Positions 1 to 9,544 of a DNA stretch of 48,469 nt are shown in pieces (positions within the stretch are counted from its first letter, which is position 1; every line of letters starts with the position of its first letter). Both the position numbers and the translations under genes were made by a program. Source of the DNA: Marivita sp. (GTDB lineage Bacteria > Pseudomonadota > Alphaproteobacteria > Rhodobacterales > Rhodobacteraceae). The DNA is taken from positions 1 to 48,469 of the forward strand of contig NZ_JAIPUT010000032.1 of the NCBI RefSeq assembly GCF_020055635.1. Direction: 5' to 3'. Below the pieces are notes generated by a model. That model saw nothing but the letters and a program-made list of their open reading frames with translations. It made no database searches and had not been told where the DNA came from.

Positions 1-215
1 GGAAAGCTTGGGCGTCGTCAAATGGTTCGGCGCGGCATGTATCCTGTCCCCCCTTTTCCCGGACGGCGAAGATGCACAAATCGCTGCCCGACTGGAAAGA
101 CCTTGGCGTCACGCCGGCGTTTCAGTCAATCCACGACGCGCTACCCTGCATCTTCGATGACGGCTTCCCACGTGCCGATAGGTGCTTTCACATCCCAGTA
201 GCCCCGCTTGTGCCT
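1..215. other. Left edge, no confident gene
   Basis: No convincing gene starts or ends here. On the minus strand the sulfatase reading frame stays open after its TGA (216-218) for 23 more codons, to a TAG near 143. Those codons would encode a natural-looking tail containing GYWDVKAPIGTWEAVIEDAG. This may be the remnant of a longer sulfatase C-terminus or chance. The rest shows no start codon with a ribosome site and no strong hairpin. Confidence 0.4.
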
Positions 216-1862
216 TCAGGGACGCCCGACCGGTGTCAGACTATCGAAGCTCTGACCGGTCGTCCATTCGTATTCATCCTCGTCCCAGAACCCGATCAAG
301 ATACCGATTTCCGCCGCCTTGCTCTGTCCTGCAAGCACGTCCGGGGTGGCGGTGATCCGCGTGTGGTGGCGCGTTGCCCAATCCAGCAGGGCCTTGTCCA
401 TGCGGGTGCGGACCTCCTGGTGTTCGGGCAGGTCTGAGGCGCCGAGATCGACCAGTTCCTGCGGATCGGCATGCAGATCGAAAAGGATCGGCCGGAAGGT
501 TTCGCACCGGATGTATTTCCAGCGGCCATCGAAGATCATCGTCGTGTGCGCCTGCTCCTGCGGCTGACCCAGCGCCCTGGCCATCTCGGACCAGTGGTAG
601 TCATGCTGGCTGATGACATGGCTACGCGAAAACCCCTTCTGCCCGTGCAAGAGCGGCGTCAGATCGCGGCCTTCGACGACATGCGGTTTCGGCGGGCAGC
701 CAAGGGCCGACATGAAGGTCGGGGCAAGGTCGATCATTTCGACCAGGGCATCCGAGACGATGCCGCGTGTCCCGTCTGCCGCGGATCGGGGGTCGGCGAT
801 GATCAGCGGCACCTTGACCGCCATGTCGTGGTAGAAATCCTTGTCGCCCATCCAGTGATCGCCCAGGTAGTCGCCGTGATCCGAGGTGAAGGCGATGATC
901 GTGTTCTCGGTCAGTCCGGTGTCGTCCATCCAGGCAAAGAGCCGGCCCAGATTGTCGTCAAGCTGCTTGATGAGCCCCATATAGGCCGGGATCACATGGT
1001 CGCGCACCGGGTCGCGGGAAAAGCTCTTGCAGACACGCGCGTCGAGATAGGCCTGCATCAACGGATGATCCGTCTCGCGCTCGGCCAAGGACCGGACGGG
1101 CGGCAGGACATGGCGGTTGCCGAACATGGCGTGATACGGGGCCGGCACGATATAGGGCCAATGTGGCTTGATATACGACAGGTGGCACATCCAGGGGCGA
1201 CCGTCGGCTTCTGCCTGCCGCATGAAGTCCATCGCGCGGTTGGTCATGTAGGCCGTCTCGGAATGTTCCTCGGGTACGTTCGCGGCAAGGCGCGAATTCT
1301 TCAGAAGCCACCCCGACATGAGGTCGCCATCGGGATCGACACCGGAATTGGCGAAATCCTCCCAAGGGTTGTCCGACCGGAACCCCTGCGCCACCAGGTA
1401 ATCGTCATAGGCCGACCAGTTCTGGCGCGGGCTGTCGGGGTGCAACCCGTCGTCCCGCTCGAACGGCTCGAAGCCGCATTCCGACACCCGCACGCCGATC
1501 TCGCTTTGCGGATCGATGCCAAGCCACGCCATGCCCTCTGCATCGGCGACCATGTGCGTCTTGCCGACAAGCACCGCCCGTGCGCCCGCCTCGCGCAGAT
1601 GATCGCCAAGGGTCGGTTCGCCGATCCGCAGCGGCATGCCGTTCCATGTCGACCCGTGGCTGCGCACATAGCGTCCGGTATAGGCCGACATGCGGGACGG
1701 GCCGCAGACCGGGGATTGCACATAAGCATTGCTGAACCGCATGCCGCGCCCGGCGAGGGCATCGATGTGTGGAGTGTGCAGATGGGGATGGCCGTAGCAA
1801 CTCAGGTAATCGAACCGAAGCTGATCGGCCATGATCCACAAGACATTCGGTCGATCGGTCAT
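216..1862 (-). CDS. Sulfatase / phosphonate monoester hydrolase family protein
   Basis: A 548-residue member of the alkaline phosphatase superfamily, predicted to hydrolyse a sulfate or phosphonate/phosphate ester. The N-terminus NVLWIMADQLRFDYL supplies the first metal-binding Asp. CGPSR (Cys53) fits the Cys-x-Pro/Ala-x-Arg motif, whose Cys is converted to formylglycine. GKTH, HWPYI and SDHGDYLGDH carry further metal and substrate ligands. The overall layout (a VPAPYH segment, then a D-D-N-L-G-R-L-F helix) resembles phosphonate monoester hydrolases and choline-sulfatase-like enzymes more than classical arylsulfatases, and the substrate cannot be read from sequence. There is no signal peptide, so it is likely cytoplasmic. 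It follows the hydroxyacyl-CoA dehydrogenase gene by 45 bases on the same strand and is probably co-transcribed. The start has a GGTGAAG ribosome site. Confidence 0.85.
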   Translation of the reverse strand: MTDRPNVLWIMADQLRFDYLSCYGHPHLHTPHIDALAGRGMRFSNAYVQSPVCGPSRMSAYTGRYVRSHGSTWNGMPLRIGEPTLGDHLREAGARAVLVGKTHMVADAEGMAWLGIDPQSEIGVRVSECGFEPFERDDGLHPDSPRQNWSAYDDYLVAQGFRSDNPWEDFANSGVDPDGDLMSGWLLKNSRLAANVPEEHSETAYMTNRAMDFMRQAEADGRPWMCHLSYIKPHWPYIVPAPYHAMFGNRHVLPPVRSLAERETDHPLMQAYLDARVCKSFSRDPVRDHVIPAYMGLIKQLDDNLGRLFAWMDDTGLTENTIIAFTSDHGDYLGDHWMGDKDFYHDMAVKVPLIIADPRSAADGTRGIVSDALVEMIDLAPTFMSALGCPPKPHVVEGRDLTPLLHGQKGFSRSHVISQHDYHWSEMARALGQPQEQAHTTMIFDGRWKYIRCETFRPILFDLHADPQELVDLGASDLPEHQEVRTRMDKALLDWATRHHTRITATPDVLAGQSKAAEIGILIGFWDEDEYEWTTGQSFDSLTPVGRP

Positions 1863-1907
1863 CGGGCTTCACCTTGTTCCTGCGTCGTCCCGGAAAGGCG
1901 GCCAGGT

Positions 1908-3851
1908 TCAGCCGCGATCCCGCATCCACATCGGACCGCCCCGCCAGCGCGGAAATCCGTAGCCGTTGATCATCGTCACGTCTATGTCGCACGCGTTTCG
2001 GGCAATGCCTTCGTCCAGCACGTTCTGCCCTTCGGATTGCATGGCCGCAAGTAGGCGCTGCATGATCTCCTCCGGGTCGAAGGGGCGCGGCGTGATGCCC
2101 GCGCGCCTCCGCTCGGACGCGATGATCTCGGTGACGGTCGGGGCGCTCCGGGCCTTTCCATCGACATAGTCATACCAGCCCGCGCCGGTCTTGCGCCCGA
2201 ACCGGCCCGCCTGGCACAGACGGTCGGCGATGGCGACATAGCGTTCCGACGGGTCGCGGGTCGCCGCGCGGCGCTTGCGCATGGCCCAGGCGATGTCGAG
2301 CCCGGCCAGATCCTGCATTGCAAAGACCCCCATGGCAAAGCCGAAACCGGTCATCGCGGCGTCCACCTCGGATGGCGTCGCACCGTCTTCGAGCAGGTAG
2401 TCCGCCTCGCGCCGATAGGCCGACATGATCCGGTTGCCGATGAACCCGTCGCACACACCGGCCAGCACCCCGATCTTGCCCAGTTTGCGAGCCAGGGCCG
2501 CTCCGGTGGCCACCACGTCATCCGCCACCCGCTCCGGCAGAACGATCTCGAGCAGCTTCATCACATGGGCGGGCGAAAAGAAATGCAGCCCGATGGCCCG
2601 CGACGGATCGCGCAGCGTCGCCGCCAGTTCATCGACATCCAGATACGACGTGTTGGTTGCGATCACCGCATCCGGCGCGCAGACCTCGTCCAGCCTGGCA
2701 AAGACCTGCTTCTTGACCTGCATGTCTTCGAACACGGCCTCGATCACCAGATCCTCCCCGGCAAGTTCGCTGTAGTCGGTGGCCGCCTGAAAGCGCGACA
2801 GGGCCGCGTCCCGCGCGTCGGACGTCAGCAACCCGCGCGCCAGGCTTCCGGCCAGCGTTTCGGCGACGCGGGCACGTCCGGTTTCCGCCGCCTCGGTGTC
2901 GCGCTCGACCATTGTCACGCTCAGCCCCTTCAAGAGACAGGCCGCAGCGATCCCGGCGCCCATCGTACCGCCGCCGACCACACCGATCCGGTCGACCGGG
3001 CGCGGTGTCTGCTTGCAACGCGGATCGGACAGCGTGGCGCGTTCGGCAAAAAACACGTGACGCAGCGCGGCGGCCTGTTCACTGTCCTTGAGGTCGAGGA
3101 ATGTCTGCCGCTCGGCCGCCAGCGCGGCGGCGGCATCGGTGACAAGGGTGTTTTCCACCGCTTCGACGGCGTGCCGGATCGACAGTTGCCCGCCTGCCCG
3201 GGTCTTGAAGCGCTTTACCTGCGCCGAAAAGGCATCGGCATCGGACGGGTCCCGGACCGGCCGGTCCAAGGTGCGGCGCGGCGCCTCGAGCCCGGTCGCC
3301 AACGCAATGGCCGCGTCGGTCAGATCCCCGTCGGCCACGTCATCAAGCAGCCCGATCTCCAGTGCCCGGGCCGCGGTCACGGGCTTGCCACCCGCGATCA
3401 TCGCAAGCGCCGCGTCGGCGGCCACCAGGCGCGGAAGGCGGACCGTGCCACCGGCTCCGGGGATCAGGCCAAGCGTCACCTCGGGCAATCCAAGCCGCGC
3501 GTCCCGGGCCGCGATCCGGGCGTGACACCCCATCGCGAGCTCAAGCCCGCCGCCCAGCGCGCTGCCGTGAATGGCCGCGACCCAGGGCCTTGACGCCGCT
3601 TCGATGGCCGCGATGACATCCGGCAAATGCGGCGGCTGCGGGGGCTTGTCGAATTCGCGCACATCCGCGCCGGCCACGAAGGTCCGGCCAGTGCATCTCA
3701 GCACGACCGAGGCAATCCCGGGATCGGCTTCGATGTCCGCGACGGCGGCAAGCAGTCCTGCGCGCACCGCCTGGCTGGTGGCGTTGACCGGCGGATTGTC
3801 GATCGTCACGACAGCGACCGATCCGTGAAGCAGGGTCGAGACAACACTCAT
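1908..3851 (-). CDS. Enoyl-CoA hydratase/3-hydroxyacyl-CoA dehydrogenase fusion, C-terminus short
   Basis: A 647-residue FadJ/FadB-alpha-type bifunctional beta-oxidation enzyme. Residues 1-180 form a crotonase domain with both hydratase glutamates present (Glu104 in GGGLELAMG, Glu124 in LPEVTLGLIPGAGGT). Residues 287-470 are the NAD-binding dehydrogenase domain (GVVGGGTMGAG, catalytic His423 in GLHFFSPAHV). The remainder is the helical C-terminal domain, first copy GNRIMSAYRREADYL and second copy NGYGFPRWRGGPMW. The protein stops just after this last motif, where family members usually continue about 40-50 residues, so the C-terminus looks clipped. It is transcribed divergently from the 2-aminobenzoyl-CoA operon across a shared dyad and probably hydrates and oxidises the ring-opened or alicyclic CoA intermediates of that pathway. 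Start ATG with AGGTG upstream. Confidence 0.9.
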   Translation of the reverse strand: MSVVSTLLHGSVAVVTIDNPPVNATSQAVRAGLLAAVADIEADPGIASVVLRCTGRTFVAGADVREFDKPPQPPHLPDVIAAIEAASRPWVAAIHGSALGGGLELAMGCHARIAARDARLGLPEVTLGLIPGAGGTVRLPRLVAADAALAMIAGGKPVTAARALEIGLLDDVADGDLTDAAIALATGLEAPRRTLDRPVRDPSDADAFSAQVKRFKTRAGGQLSIRHAVEAVENTLVTDAAAALAAERQTFLDLKDSEQAAALRHVFFAERATLSDPRCKQTPRPVDRIGVVGGGTMGAGIAAACLLKGLSVTMVERDTEAAETGRARVAETLAGSLARGLLTSDARDAALSRFQAATDYSELAGEDLVIEAVFEDMQVKKQVFARLDEVCAPDAVIATNTSYLDVDELAATLRDPSRAIGLHFFSPAHVMKLLEIVLPERVADDVVATGAALARKLGKIGVLAGVCDGFIGNRIMSAYRREADYLLEDGATPSEVDAAMTGFGFAMGVFAMQDLAGLDIAWAMRKRRAATRDPSERYVAIADRLCQAGRFGRKTGAGWYDYVDGKARSAPTVTEIIASERRRAGITPRPFDPEEIMQRLLAAMQSEGQNVLDEGIARNACDIDVTMINGYGFPRWRGGPMWMRDRG

Positions 3852-4024
3852 GCAGGCACCTGAACATCCGGGTTTTCAAAGGGCAATGGCATCACCTGTC
3901 GTATCGCTCCGTTGCTGTGGTCGGTCCGTCCTGCGGCAAGTGTCCCGCGCGCCCAGGCCTTTGACAAGCCGCTTCCGACCTCGGGCCGGCAAGCCGGTCC
4001 CAATGGCTCCGCGATGCCCGACGC

Positions 4025-4058
4025 TACAATTTCATGCTTGAAACTTCAAGCTTGAAAT
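4025..4058 (+). promoter_or_regulatory. 30-bp dyad operator with overlapping -10 box in divergent promoter region
   Basis: Positions 4029-4058 form a near-perfect inverted repeat centred at 4043.5: left arm ATTTCA-T-GCTTGAA, two-base spacer AC, right arm TTCAAGC-T-TGAAAT, with one mismatch per arm. It also contains the 12-bp palindrome TTCAAGCTTGAA (4045-4056). A TACAAT -10-like box for the plus operon lies at 4025-4030, so a protein on the dyad would cover the transcription start. The size and symmetry suit a MarR-family dimer, and the obvious candidate is the MarR encoded at 7121-7597. The site sits 52 bases before the monooxygenase start and about 180 before the divergent dehydrogenase start, so it could control both. 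I found no good -35 box for the TACAAT. The gap 3852-4110 holds nothing else recognisable. Confidence 0.7.
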
Positions 4059-4110
4059 AAATTCCATCTCTGCGAAGATCATGGACGAATCTGCTCAAGG
4101 GGACGACGAA

Positions 4111-6408
4111 ATGCGTGTCGCATGTCTTGGAGGAGGACCGGCCGGTCTTTACTTCGCGATCTCGATGAAGCTGCGCGATCCATCGCACGAGGTGGTCGTG
4201 TTCGAACGCAATCGCGCCAATGACACGTTCGGCTGGGGCGTTGTGCTTTCGGACGACGCGCTGGAACAGCTCGAGGAAAACGATCCGGTCAGCGCCCAGG
4301 CGATCCGCGATCACTTTGCCTATTGGGACGATATCGCGGTGGTGCATGACGGGGTGCGCACCGTGTCGACCGGACATGGCTTCGCCGGGATCGGACGGCG
4401 GCAGATGCTGGTGCTGCTTCAGGACCGCGCCCGCGAACTGGGCGTGGACATCCGCTTTGAATCCGAGTTCCAGGACGCCGAGACCTTCCGCCAGGATTAT
4501 GACATCGTGGTCGCCTGCGATGGCATCAATTCGCGGGTCCGCGAGGAATACAAGCACGTGTTCCGCCCGGATATCGACATGCGCGAATGCAAGTTCGTCT
4601 GGCTGGGCACTCATCAGAAATTCGACGACGCCTTCACCTTCATCTTCGAAAAGACCGAACATGGCTGGGTCTGGGCGCATGTCTACCAGTTCGACGACAA
4701 CACCGCGACCTTCATCGTGGAGTGCCAGCAGGCCACATGGGACCGCTGGGGGTTCGAAGCGATGTCCAAGGAGGAGATCGTCGAGACCTGCCGCCGGATC
4801 TTCGAGGATCACCTCGACGGGCACGACCTGATGTCCAATGCCGCGCATCTGCGCGGATCTGCGGTCTGGATGAACTTCCCGCGGGTCATCTGCGACACGT
4901 GGCACCACGAAAACGTGGTGCTCATGGGCGATGCCGCCGCCACAGGGCATTTCTCGATCGGGTCGGGTACGCGGCTGGCCTTCGACAGCGCGATTTCGCT
5001 GGCCACCTACCTGCATTCCGAACCGACGCAGGAGGCCGCGTTCAACCGCTACCAGGATGAACGGCGGATCGAGGTGCTGCGGCTGCAATCGGCCGCCCGC
5101 AACAGCCTCGAATGGTTCGAACAGGTCGAGCGTTATCTCGACCTCGATCCGGTTCAGTTCACCTATTCTCTGCTGACCCGCAGCCAGCGCATCAGTCACG
5201 AGAACCTGCGCCTGCGCGACCCGGACTGGCTTGAAAGCGCGGAACGGTGGTTCCAGACGCAGGCCGGGGTCAGCCCGAACGCGCCGGTGCGCGCGCCGAT
5301 GTTCGCGCCGTTCAAGCTGCGCGACATGGCGCTGAAGAACCGCATCGTGGTGTCTCCGATGGCGCAGTACAAGGCCGTCGATGGCTGCCCCACAGACTGG
5401 CATCTGATCCATTATGGCGAACGCGCCAAGGGCGGCGCGGGGCTGGTCTATACCGAAATGACCTGCGTCAGCGCCGAAGGCCGGATCACACCGGGATGCC
5501 CCGGGCTTTACGATCCGTCGCACGAGGCCGCGTGGGCGCGGCTGACCGGTTTCGTACACGCCGAGACCGATGCGAAGATCTGCTGCCAGATCGGCCATTC
5601 GGGGCGCAAGGGATCGACCCAGCTGGGCTGGGACGAGATGGACGCCCCCCTTCCCGACGGCAACTGGGATGTGGTCAGCGCCTCGGCCCTGCCGTGGTCA
5701 GACCGCAACCCGGTTCCGCGCGAGATCACCCGCACCGAGATGGACGCGGTGCGCGATCAGTTCGTCGCCTCCGCCGAAATGGCTCAGCGCTCCGGGTTCG
5801 ACATGATCGAACTGCACGCAGCGCACGGCTATCTTCTGTCGTCCTTCATCTCTCCGGTGTCAAACCATCGCACCGACGAGTACGGCGGGTCGCTGGAAAA
5901 CCGCCTGCGCTATCCGCTCGAGGTGTTTGCCGCGATGCGGGCGGTCTGGCCCGAGGACAAGCCCCTGTCGGTGCGCATCTCGGCCAATGACTGGGTGGGC
6001 GATGACGGGGTGACGCCGGACGAGGCGGTCGAGATCGCCCGCGCCTTCTGGAAGGCCGGGGCCGACATGATCGACGTCTCCGCCGGGCAGACCACCCCCG
6101 AGGCCCGTCCGGTCTATGGCCGGATGTTCCAGACCCCCTTCAGCGACCGTATCCGCAACGAGGCGGGCATCTGCACCATGGCGGTCGGCAATATCTTCGA
6201 GGCCGACCACGCCAATTCCATCCTGATGGCCGGGCGCGCCGATCTTGTCGCGGTGGGTCGTCCCCACCTGGCCGATCCCTACTGGACGCTGCACGAAGCC
6301 GCCCGCATCGGCGACCGCGGCGCGCCGGACTGGCCCCTGCCCTATCTTGCCGGGCGCGACCAGCATTGGCGACTGGCGGACCGTGAAGCCGAGGCGGTGC
6401 GGGCATGA
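4111..6408 (+). CDS. abmA: 2-Aminobenzoyl-CoA monooxygenase/reductase (flavin hydroxylase-old yellow enzyme fusion)
   Basis: A 765-residue two-domain flavoenzyme. The N-terminal half (about 1-385) is a class A flavin monooxygenase: GGGPAG (7-12) binds [15 protein letters not shown] and [18 protein letters not shown] are the DG and GD motifs. The C-terminal half (about 395-720) is an old-yellow-enzyme FMN barrel: [52 protein letters not shown]. In Azoarcus this fusion hydroxylates 2-aminobenzoyl-CoA at C5 and reduces the ring to a non-aromatic amino-oxo-cyclohexene carbonyl-CoA. Close homologues are called salicylyl-CoA 5-hydroxylase/oxidoreductase, so the substrate could also be salicyl-CoA. 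An in-frame ATG at 4081 exists, but 4111 is preferred: AAGGGG lies about 8 bases upstream and homologues begin at MR(I/V)ACLGGG. The TGA overlaps the next ATG. Confidence 0.9.
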   Translation: MRVACLGGGPAGLYFAISMKLRDPSHEVVVFERNRANDTFGWGVVLSDDALEQLEENDPVSAQAIRDHFAYWDDIAVVHDGVRTVSTGHGFAGIGRRQMLVLLQDRARELGVDIRFESEFQDAETFRQDYDIVVACDGINSRVREEYKHVFRPDIDMRECKFVWLGTHQKFDDAFTFIFEKTEHGWVWAHVYQFDDNTATFIVECQQATWDRWGFEAMSKEEIVETCRRIFEDHLDGHDLMSNAAHLRGSAVWMNFPRVICDTWHHENVVLMGDAAATGHFSIGSGTRLAFDSAISLATYLHSEPTQEAAFNRYQDERRIEVLRLQSAARNSLEWFEQVERYLDLDPVQFTYSLLTRSQRISHENLRLRDPDWLESAERWFQTQAGVSPNAPVRAPMFAPFKLRDMALKNRIVVSPMAQYKAVDGCPTDWHLIHYGERAKGGAGLVYTEMTCVSAEGRITPGCPGLYDPSHEAAWARLTGFVHAETDAKICCQIGHSGRKGSTQLGWDEMDAPLPDGNWDVVSASALPWSDRNPVPREITRTEMDAVRDQFVASAEMAQRSGFDMIELHAAHGYLLSSFISPVSNHRTDEYGGSLENRLRYPLEVFAAMRAVWPEDKPLSVRISANDWVGDDGVTPDEAVEIARAFWKAGADMIDVSAGQTTPEARPVYGRMFQTPFSDRIRNEAGICTMAVGNIFEADHANSILMAGRADLVAVGRPHLADPYWTLHEAARIGDRGAPDWPLPYLAGRDQHWRLADREAEAVRA

Positions 6409-7124
6409 GACGGGTCCTGGTCACCGGCGGCGGAACCGGCATCGGACGCGCCATCGCCCGGGCCTTCGCCCGCGAGGGCGACGCGGTCACCATCACCGGA
6501 CGGCGCGAAGAGCCGTTGCACGAAACCGCGGACGGCTTCGACATGACCTGCCGCACCGCAGACGTGACGGACGAGGCACAGGTCGCGGCGCTGTTCGATT
6601 GCGCCTTCCACGTGGTCATCGCCAATGCCGGAGCGGGCACACCAGCCAAGATCCGCGATGTGACGCTTGAAGACTGGAACCGGACCCTGGCAGTCAACCT
6701 GACCGGCACGTTCCTGACCTTCCGGGCGGCCCTTGCGGCGATGCCCTCGGGCGGCCGGCTGATCGCGATTGCATCGACGGCATCGCTCAAGGGCGGGGCC
6801 GCTGTTCCGGCCTACACGGCGGCGAAACACGGCGTGCTTGGCCTTGTCCGTTCCGTCGCGCTCGACGTTGCGAAATCGGGCATCACCTGCAACGCCATCT
6901 GCCCCGGCTTCACCGATACCGACATGGCGAACACGGCCATCGACGGGCTGATGACACGGTTCGACGTGGATCGGGACACCGCCACCGGCATGGTCGTGTC
7001 CGGCAACCCGATGAAGCGCCTGATCGCCCCGGACGAGGTGGCGGCGGCGGCGCTTTACCTGGCATCGGACGGGGCGGCATCGGTCAACGGGCACGCGCTT
7101 TCGGTTTCCGGAGGCGAGACATGA
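6405..7124 (+). CDS. Short-chain dehydrogenase/reductase
   Basis: A 239-residue classical SDR. Visible are the cofactor motif [11 protein letters not shown] near the N-terminus, NAG in VVIANAGAG, the catalytic Ser region [12 protein letters not shown], and Tyr/Lys in AYTAAKHG, followed by the [10 protein letters not shown] loop and the C-terminal SVSGGET typical of FabG-like proteins. It overlaps the upstream and downstream genes by ATGA, so it belongs to the aminobenzoate operon. A reasonable role is NAD(P)H-dependent interconversion of the 5-oxo/5-hydroxy group on the reduced ring after the monooxygenase/reductase step. That role is inferred from context; the sequence alone says only SDR oxidoreductase. 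Confidence 0.88.
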   Translation: MRRVLVTGGGTGIGRAIARAFAREGDAVTITGRREEPLHETADGFDMTCRTADVTDEAQVAALFDCAFHVVIANAGAGTPAKIRDVTLEDWNRTLAVNLTGTFLTFRAALAAMPSGGRLIAIASTASLKGGAAVPAYTAAKHGVLGLVRSVALDVAKSGITCNAICPGFTDTDMANTAIDGLMTRFDVDRDTATGMVVSGNPMKRLIAPDEVAAAALYLASDGAASVNGHALSVSGGET

Positions 7125-7597
7125 CCAAAAACGCCCGCGCGCTTGAAGAAGACCTGTCGAAAGCACGGCTGCGGCTCTGGTTGCGGCTCTTGAAACTGAC
7201 GCAGGGCATCGAGACGGACCTGCGCCGCAAACTGCGCGAACATCACGGAACGACCCTGCCGCGGTTCGACGTGATGGCCGCGCTGGCCCGGCATCCGGAC
7301 GGGCTCAAGATGAGCGAACTGTCGAGTTACCTCAAGGTGTCGAACGGCAACGTGACGGGCATTGTCGACCGTCTGACCCAGGAAGGGCTGGCGCTGCGCA
7401 TCTCGGTGCCCGGTGACAGGCGCGCCCAGATCGCACGGCTGACGCCGCGGGGCCGCGAGACCTTCGACAGCATGGCGGCCGAGCATGAAGCCTGGATCGA
7501 CACGCTTCTGAGCGATCTGGGCTCCGAGGACATCACGACGATGGCGACACTCGCAGAGCGGGTTCTAGCCAAGGAAGGCACATATGAGCATCCCTGA
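7121..7597 (+). CDS. MarR-family transcriptional regulator of the aminobenzoate operon
   Basis: A 158-residue winged-helix regulator. An N-terminal dimerisation helix ([24 protein letters not shown], read in pieces) is followed by the DNA-binding part: [37 protein letters not shown] as recognition helix-turn-helix, and the wing [18 protein letters not shown]. MarR proteins of CoA-dependent aromatic pathways usually respond to the aryl-CoA thioester. The gene lies inside the operon, overlapping the SDR by ATGA and the crotonase by 14 bases, so it is expressed with the enzymes it probably represses. The best target is the dyad at 4029-4058. The effector, probably 2-aminobenzoyl-CoA, is inference. 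Confidence 0.88.
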   Translation: MTKNARALEEDLSKARLRLWLRLLKLTQGIETDLRRKLREHHGTTLPRFDVMAALARHPDGLKMSELSSYLKVSNGNVTGIVDRLTQEGLALRISVPGDRRAQIARLTPRGRETFDSMAAEHEAWIDTLLSDLGSEDITTMATLAERVLAKEGTYEHP

Positions 7598-8387
7598 CCC
7601 GACACATTTTCTGTGCACCATCGAAGACGGCATCGCGCGGGTTTCGCACAACCGGCCCGAGCGCAAGAACCCCTTCACCTTCGACAGCTATGCCGAATTG
7701 CGGGACTGGTTCCGCGCTCTGGCCTATTCCGATGACGTGCACGCGGTGGTGATCCTGCCCAATGGCGGCAATTTCAGCTCGGGTGGCGATGTGCATGACA
7801 TCATCGGCCCGTTGACCCGCATGACCATGAAGGAACTTCTGGCCTTCACCCGCATGACCGGCGATCTGGTCAAGGCGATGATCCATTGCGGCAAGCCGAT
7901 CATCGCCGCCGTCGATGGCGTCTGCGCCGGGGCGGGCGCGATCATGGCGATGGCGTCGGACCTGCGCCTTGCCACGCCCGAGGCGAAGACCGCGTTCCTG
8001 TTCAACCGCGTCGGTCTGGCGGGCTGCGACATGGGGGCCTGTGCCATCCTGCCCCGCATCATCGGCCAGGGCCGCGCGGCAGAACTGCTCTATACCGGCC
8101 GGTCGATGGGCGCCGAGGAAGGCGAACGCTGGGGGTTCTACAACCGTGTCGTTGCTGCGGACGCGCTGGAAACCGAGGCGATGGAGATGGCCCGCCGCAT
8201 CGTCGCGGGGCCGACCTTCGCCAATTCCATGACCAAGACCATGCTGGCGCAGGAATGGTCGATGAGCCTTGACCAGGCCATCGAGGCCGAGGCGCAGGCG
8301 CAGGCGATCTGCATGCAGGGCAAGGACTTCACCCGCGCCTATGATGCCTTCGTGGCAAAACAGAAACCCCTGTTCGAGGGCGACTGA
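7584..8387 (+). CDS. Crotonase-family isomerase/hydratase-like enzyme with atypical active site
   Basis: A 267-residue crotonase-fold protein with oxyanion-hole segments [10 protein letters not shown] and [16 protein letters not shown]. Aligned by eye with rat enoyl-CoA hydratase, the two catalytic glutamates are missing: Glu144 becomes Ile120 and Glu164 becomes Asn141. Asp149 in [15 protein letters not shown] instead matches Asp204 of dienoyl-CoA isomerase, eight residues after the first acidic position, which here is Asn. It is therefore unlikely to be a plain hydratase and more likely isomerises a double bond or handles the enamine/oxo ring intermediate. It overlaps marR by 14 bases; the start codon region reads GAAGGCACATATG. 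The acyl-CoA dehydrogenase ATG overlaps its TGA. Confidence 0.85.
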   Translation: MSIPDPTHFLCTIEDGIARVSHNRPERKNPFTFDSYAELRDWFRALAYSDDVHAVVILPNGGNFSSGGDVHDIIGPLTRMTMKELLAFTRMTGDLVKAMIHCGKPIIAAVDGVCAGAGAIMAMASDLRLATPEAKTAFLFNRVGLAGCDMGACAILPRIIGQGRAAELLYTGRSMGAEEGERWGFYNRVVAADALETEAMEMARRIVAGPTFANSMTKTMLAQEWSMSLDQAIEAEAQAQAICMQGKDFTRAYDAFVAKQKPLFEGD

Positions 8388-9544
8388 TGAGCGACCAAAG
8401 CTATCTCGACTGGCCCTTCTTCGACCCGGCGCATCGCGACTGGGCCAACCGGGTCGAGGCGGTGGCGGCTGATCTCACGATCGACCACGGCGACACCGAC
8501 GCAACCTGCCGCAAGCTGGTGGGCGACCTTGGCGCGGCGGGTATCCTGGAACCCACCGCAAGCCTGTCGGGTCCGCTCGACGTGCGCCGTCTGTGTCTTG
8601 CCCGCGAGATCCTTGCGCGCCGCGACGGGCTGGCGGATTTCGCCTTTGCAATGCAGGGGCTTGGGACCGGGGCGATTTCGCTGTTCGGAACGGACGCGCA
8701 GAAAGCGGCGTGGCTGCCCCTGACGCGCAGCGGCCAGGCCATCGCCGCATTCGCGCTGACCGAACCCGCGTCGGGGTCGGATGTCGCCAATTCCACGATG
8801 ACCGCCGAGGTCGATGGCGATCACGTCGTGCTGAACGGCGAAAAGACCTGGATTTCCAATGGCGGCATTGCCGATGTCTACACGGTGTTTGCCCGCACCG
8901 GAGAAGCGCCCGGGGCCAGGGGCCTGTCGGCCTTCGTGGTGCCTGCGGACACGCCGGGGCTGGAAATTGTCGAACGGCTCGAAACCATCGCGCCGCACCC
9001 GCTTGCCACCCTGCGGTTCTCGGAGTGCCGGATTCCGTCCGACGCGCTGATCGGCACATCGGGGCGCGGCTTCCAGATCGCCATGTCGGTGCTCGACGTC
9101 TTCCGCTCGACCGTGGCCGCCGCCGCCCTGGGCTTTGCCCGCCGCGCGCTGGACGAGGCGCTGACCCGCGTCACGACACGACAGGTGCAGGGAGCGCCGC
9201 TTTCCGACCTCCAGATGGTGCAGGGCCACATCGCCGACATGGCGCTCGATGTCGATGCCGCCGCGCTTCTGGTCTACCGCGCGGCATGGCTCAAGGACAC
9301 CGGCGCCGACCGGGTCACGCGCGAGGCGGCGATGGCCAAGCTGTTCGCCACCGAGCAGGCGCAAAAGGTCATCGACAGCGCGGTACAGCTGCACGGCGGC
9401 GATGGTGTGAAATCCGGTGAAACCGTCGAACGGCTCTACCGCGAGATCCGCGCCCTGCGCATCTACGAAGGCGCCACGGATGTGCAGCGCGTGGTGATCG
9501 CGCGGCAGACCTTGTCCAATCACGGGAGATCGCAACCATGCTGA
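8387..9544 (+). CDS. Acyl-CoA dehydrogenase
   Basis: A 385-residue FAD-dependent acyl-CoA dehydrogenase of usual length. [16 protein letters not shown] and [17 protein letters not shown] are the two family signatures of the FAD/substrate cleft. The C-terminal region [21 protein letters not shown], read in parts, and [13 protein letters not shown] carry FAD contacts and the likely catalytic Glu. Within the aminobenzoate operon it probably oxidises an alicyclic or ring-opened CoA thioester before the hydratase/dehydrogenase fusion acts, passing electrons to electron-transfer flavoprotein. The start shares its A with the crotonase stop (TGATG), and its 3' end overlaps the ligase gene by 7 bases, so translation is coupled. 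Confidence 0.9.
   Translation: MSDQSYLDWPFFDPAHRDWANRVEAVAADLTIDHGDTDATCRKLVGDLGAAGILEPTASLSGPLDVRRLCLAREILARRDGLADFAFAMQGLGTGAISLFGTDAQKAAWLPLTRSGQAIAAFALTEPASGSDVANSTMTAEVDGDHVVLNGEKTWISNGGIADVYTVFARTGEAPGARGLSAFVVPADTPGLEIVERLETIAPHPLATLRFSECRIPSDALIGTSGRGFQIAMSVLDVFRSTVAAAALGFARRALDEALTRVTTRQVQGAPLSDLQMVQGHIADMALDVDAAALLVYRAAWLKDTGADRVTREAAMAKLFATEQAQKVIDSAVQLHGGDGVKSGETVERLYREIRALRIYEGATDVQRVVIARQTLSNHGRSQPC

Noticed and set aside
471-2054. A 527-codon plus-strand open frame opposite the sulfatase
   Set aside because: The opposite strand has the full sulfatase motif set; this frame has none and spans two real genes.
3961-3966. TTGACA as a -35 box for the aminobenzoate operon
   Set aside because: No -10-like sequence lies 16-18 bases downstream; the TACAAT at 4025-4030 is too far away.
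4024-5598. A 524-codon minus-strand open frame opposite the monooxygenase
   Set aside because: Shadow of the plus-strand gene; no motifs, and it would run through the dyad and the promoter region.
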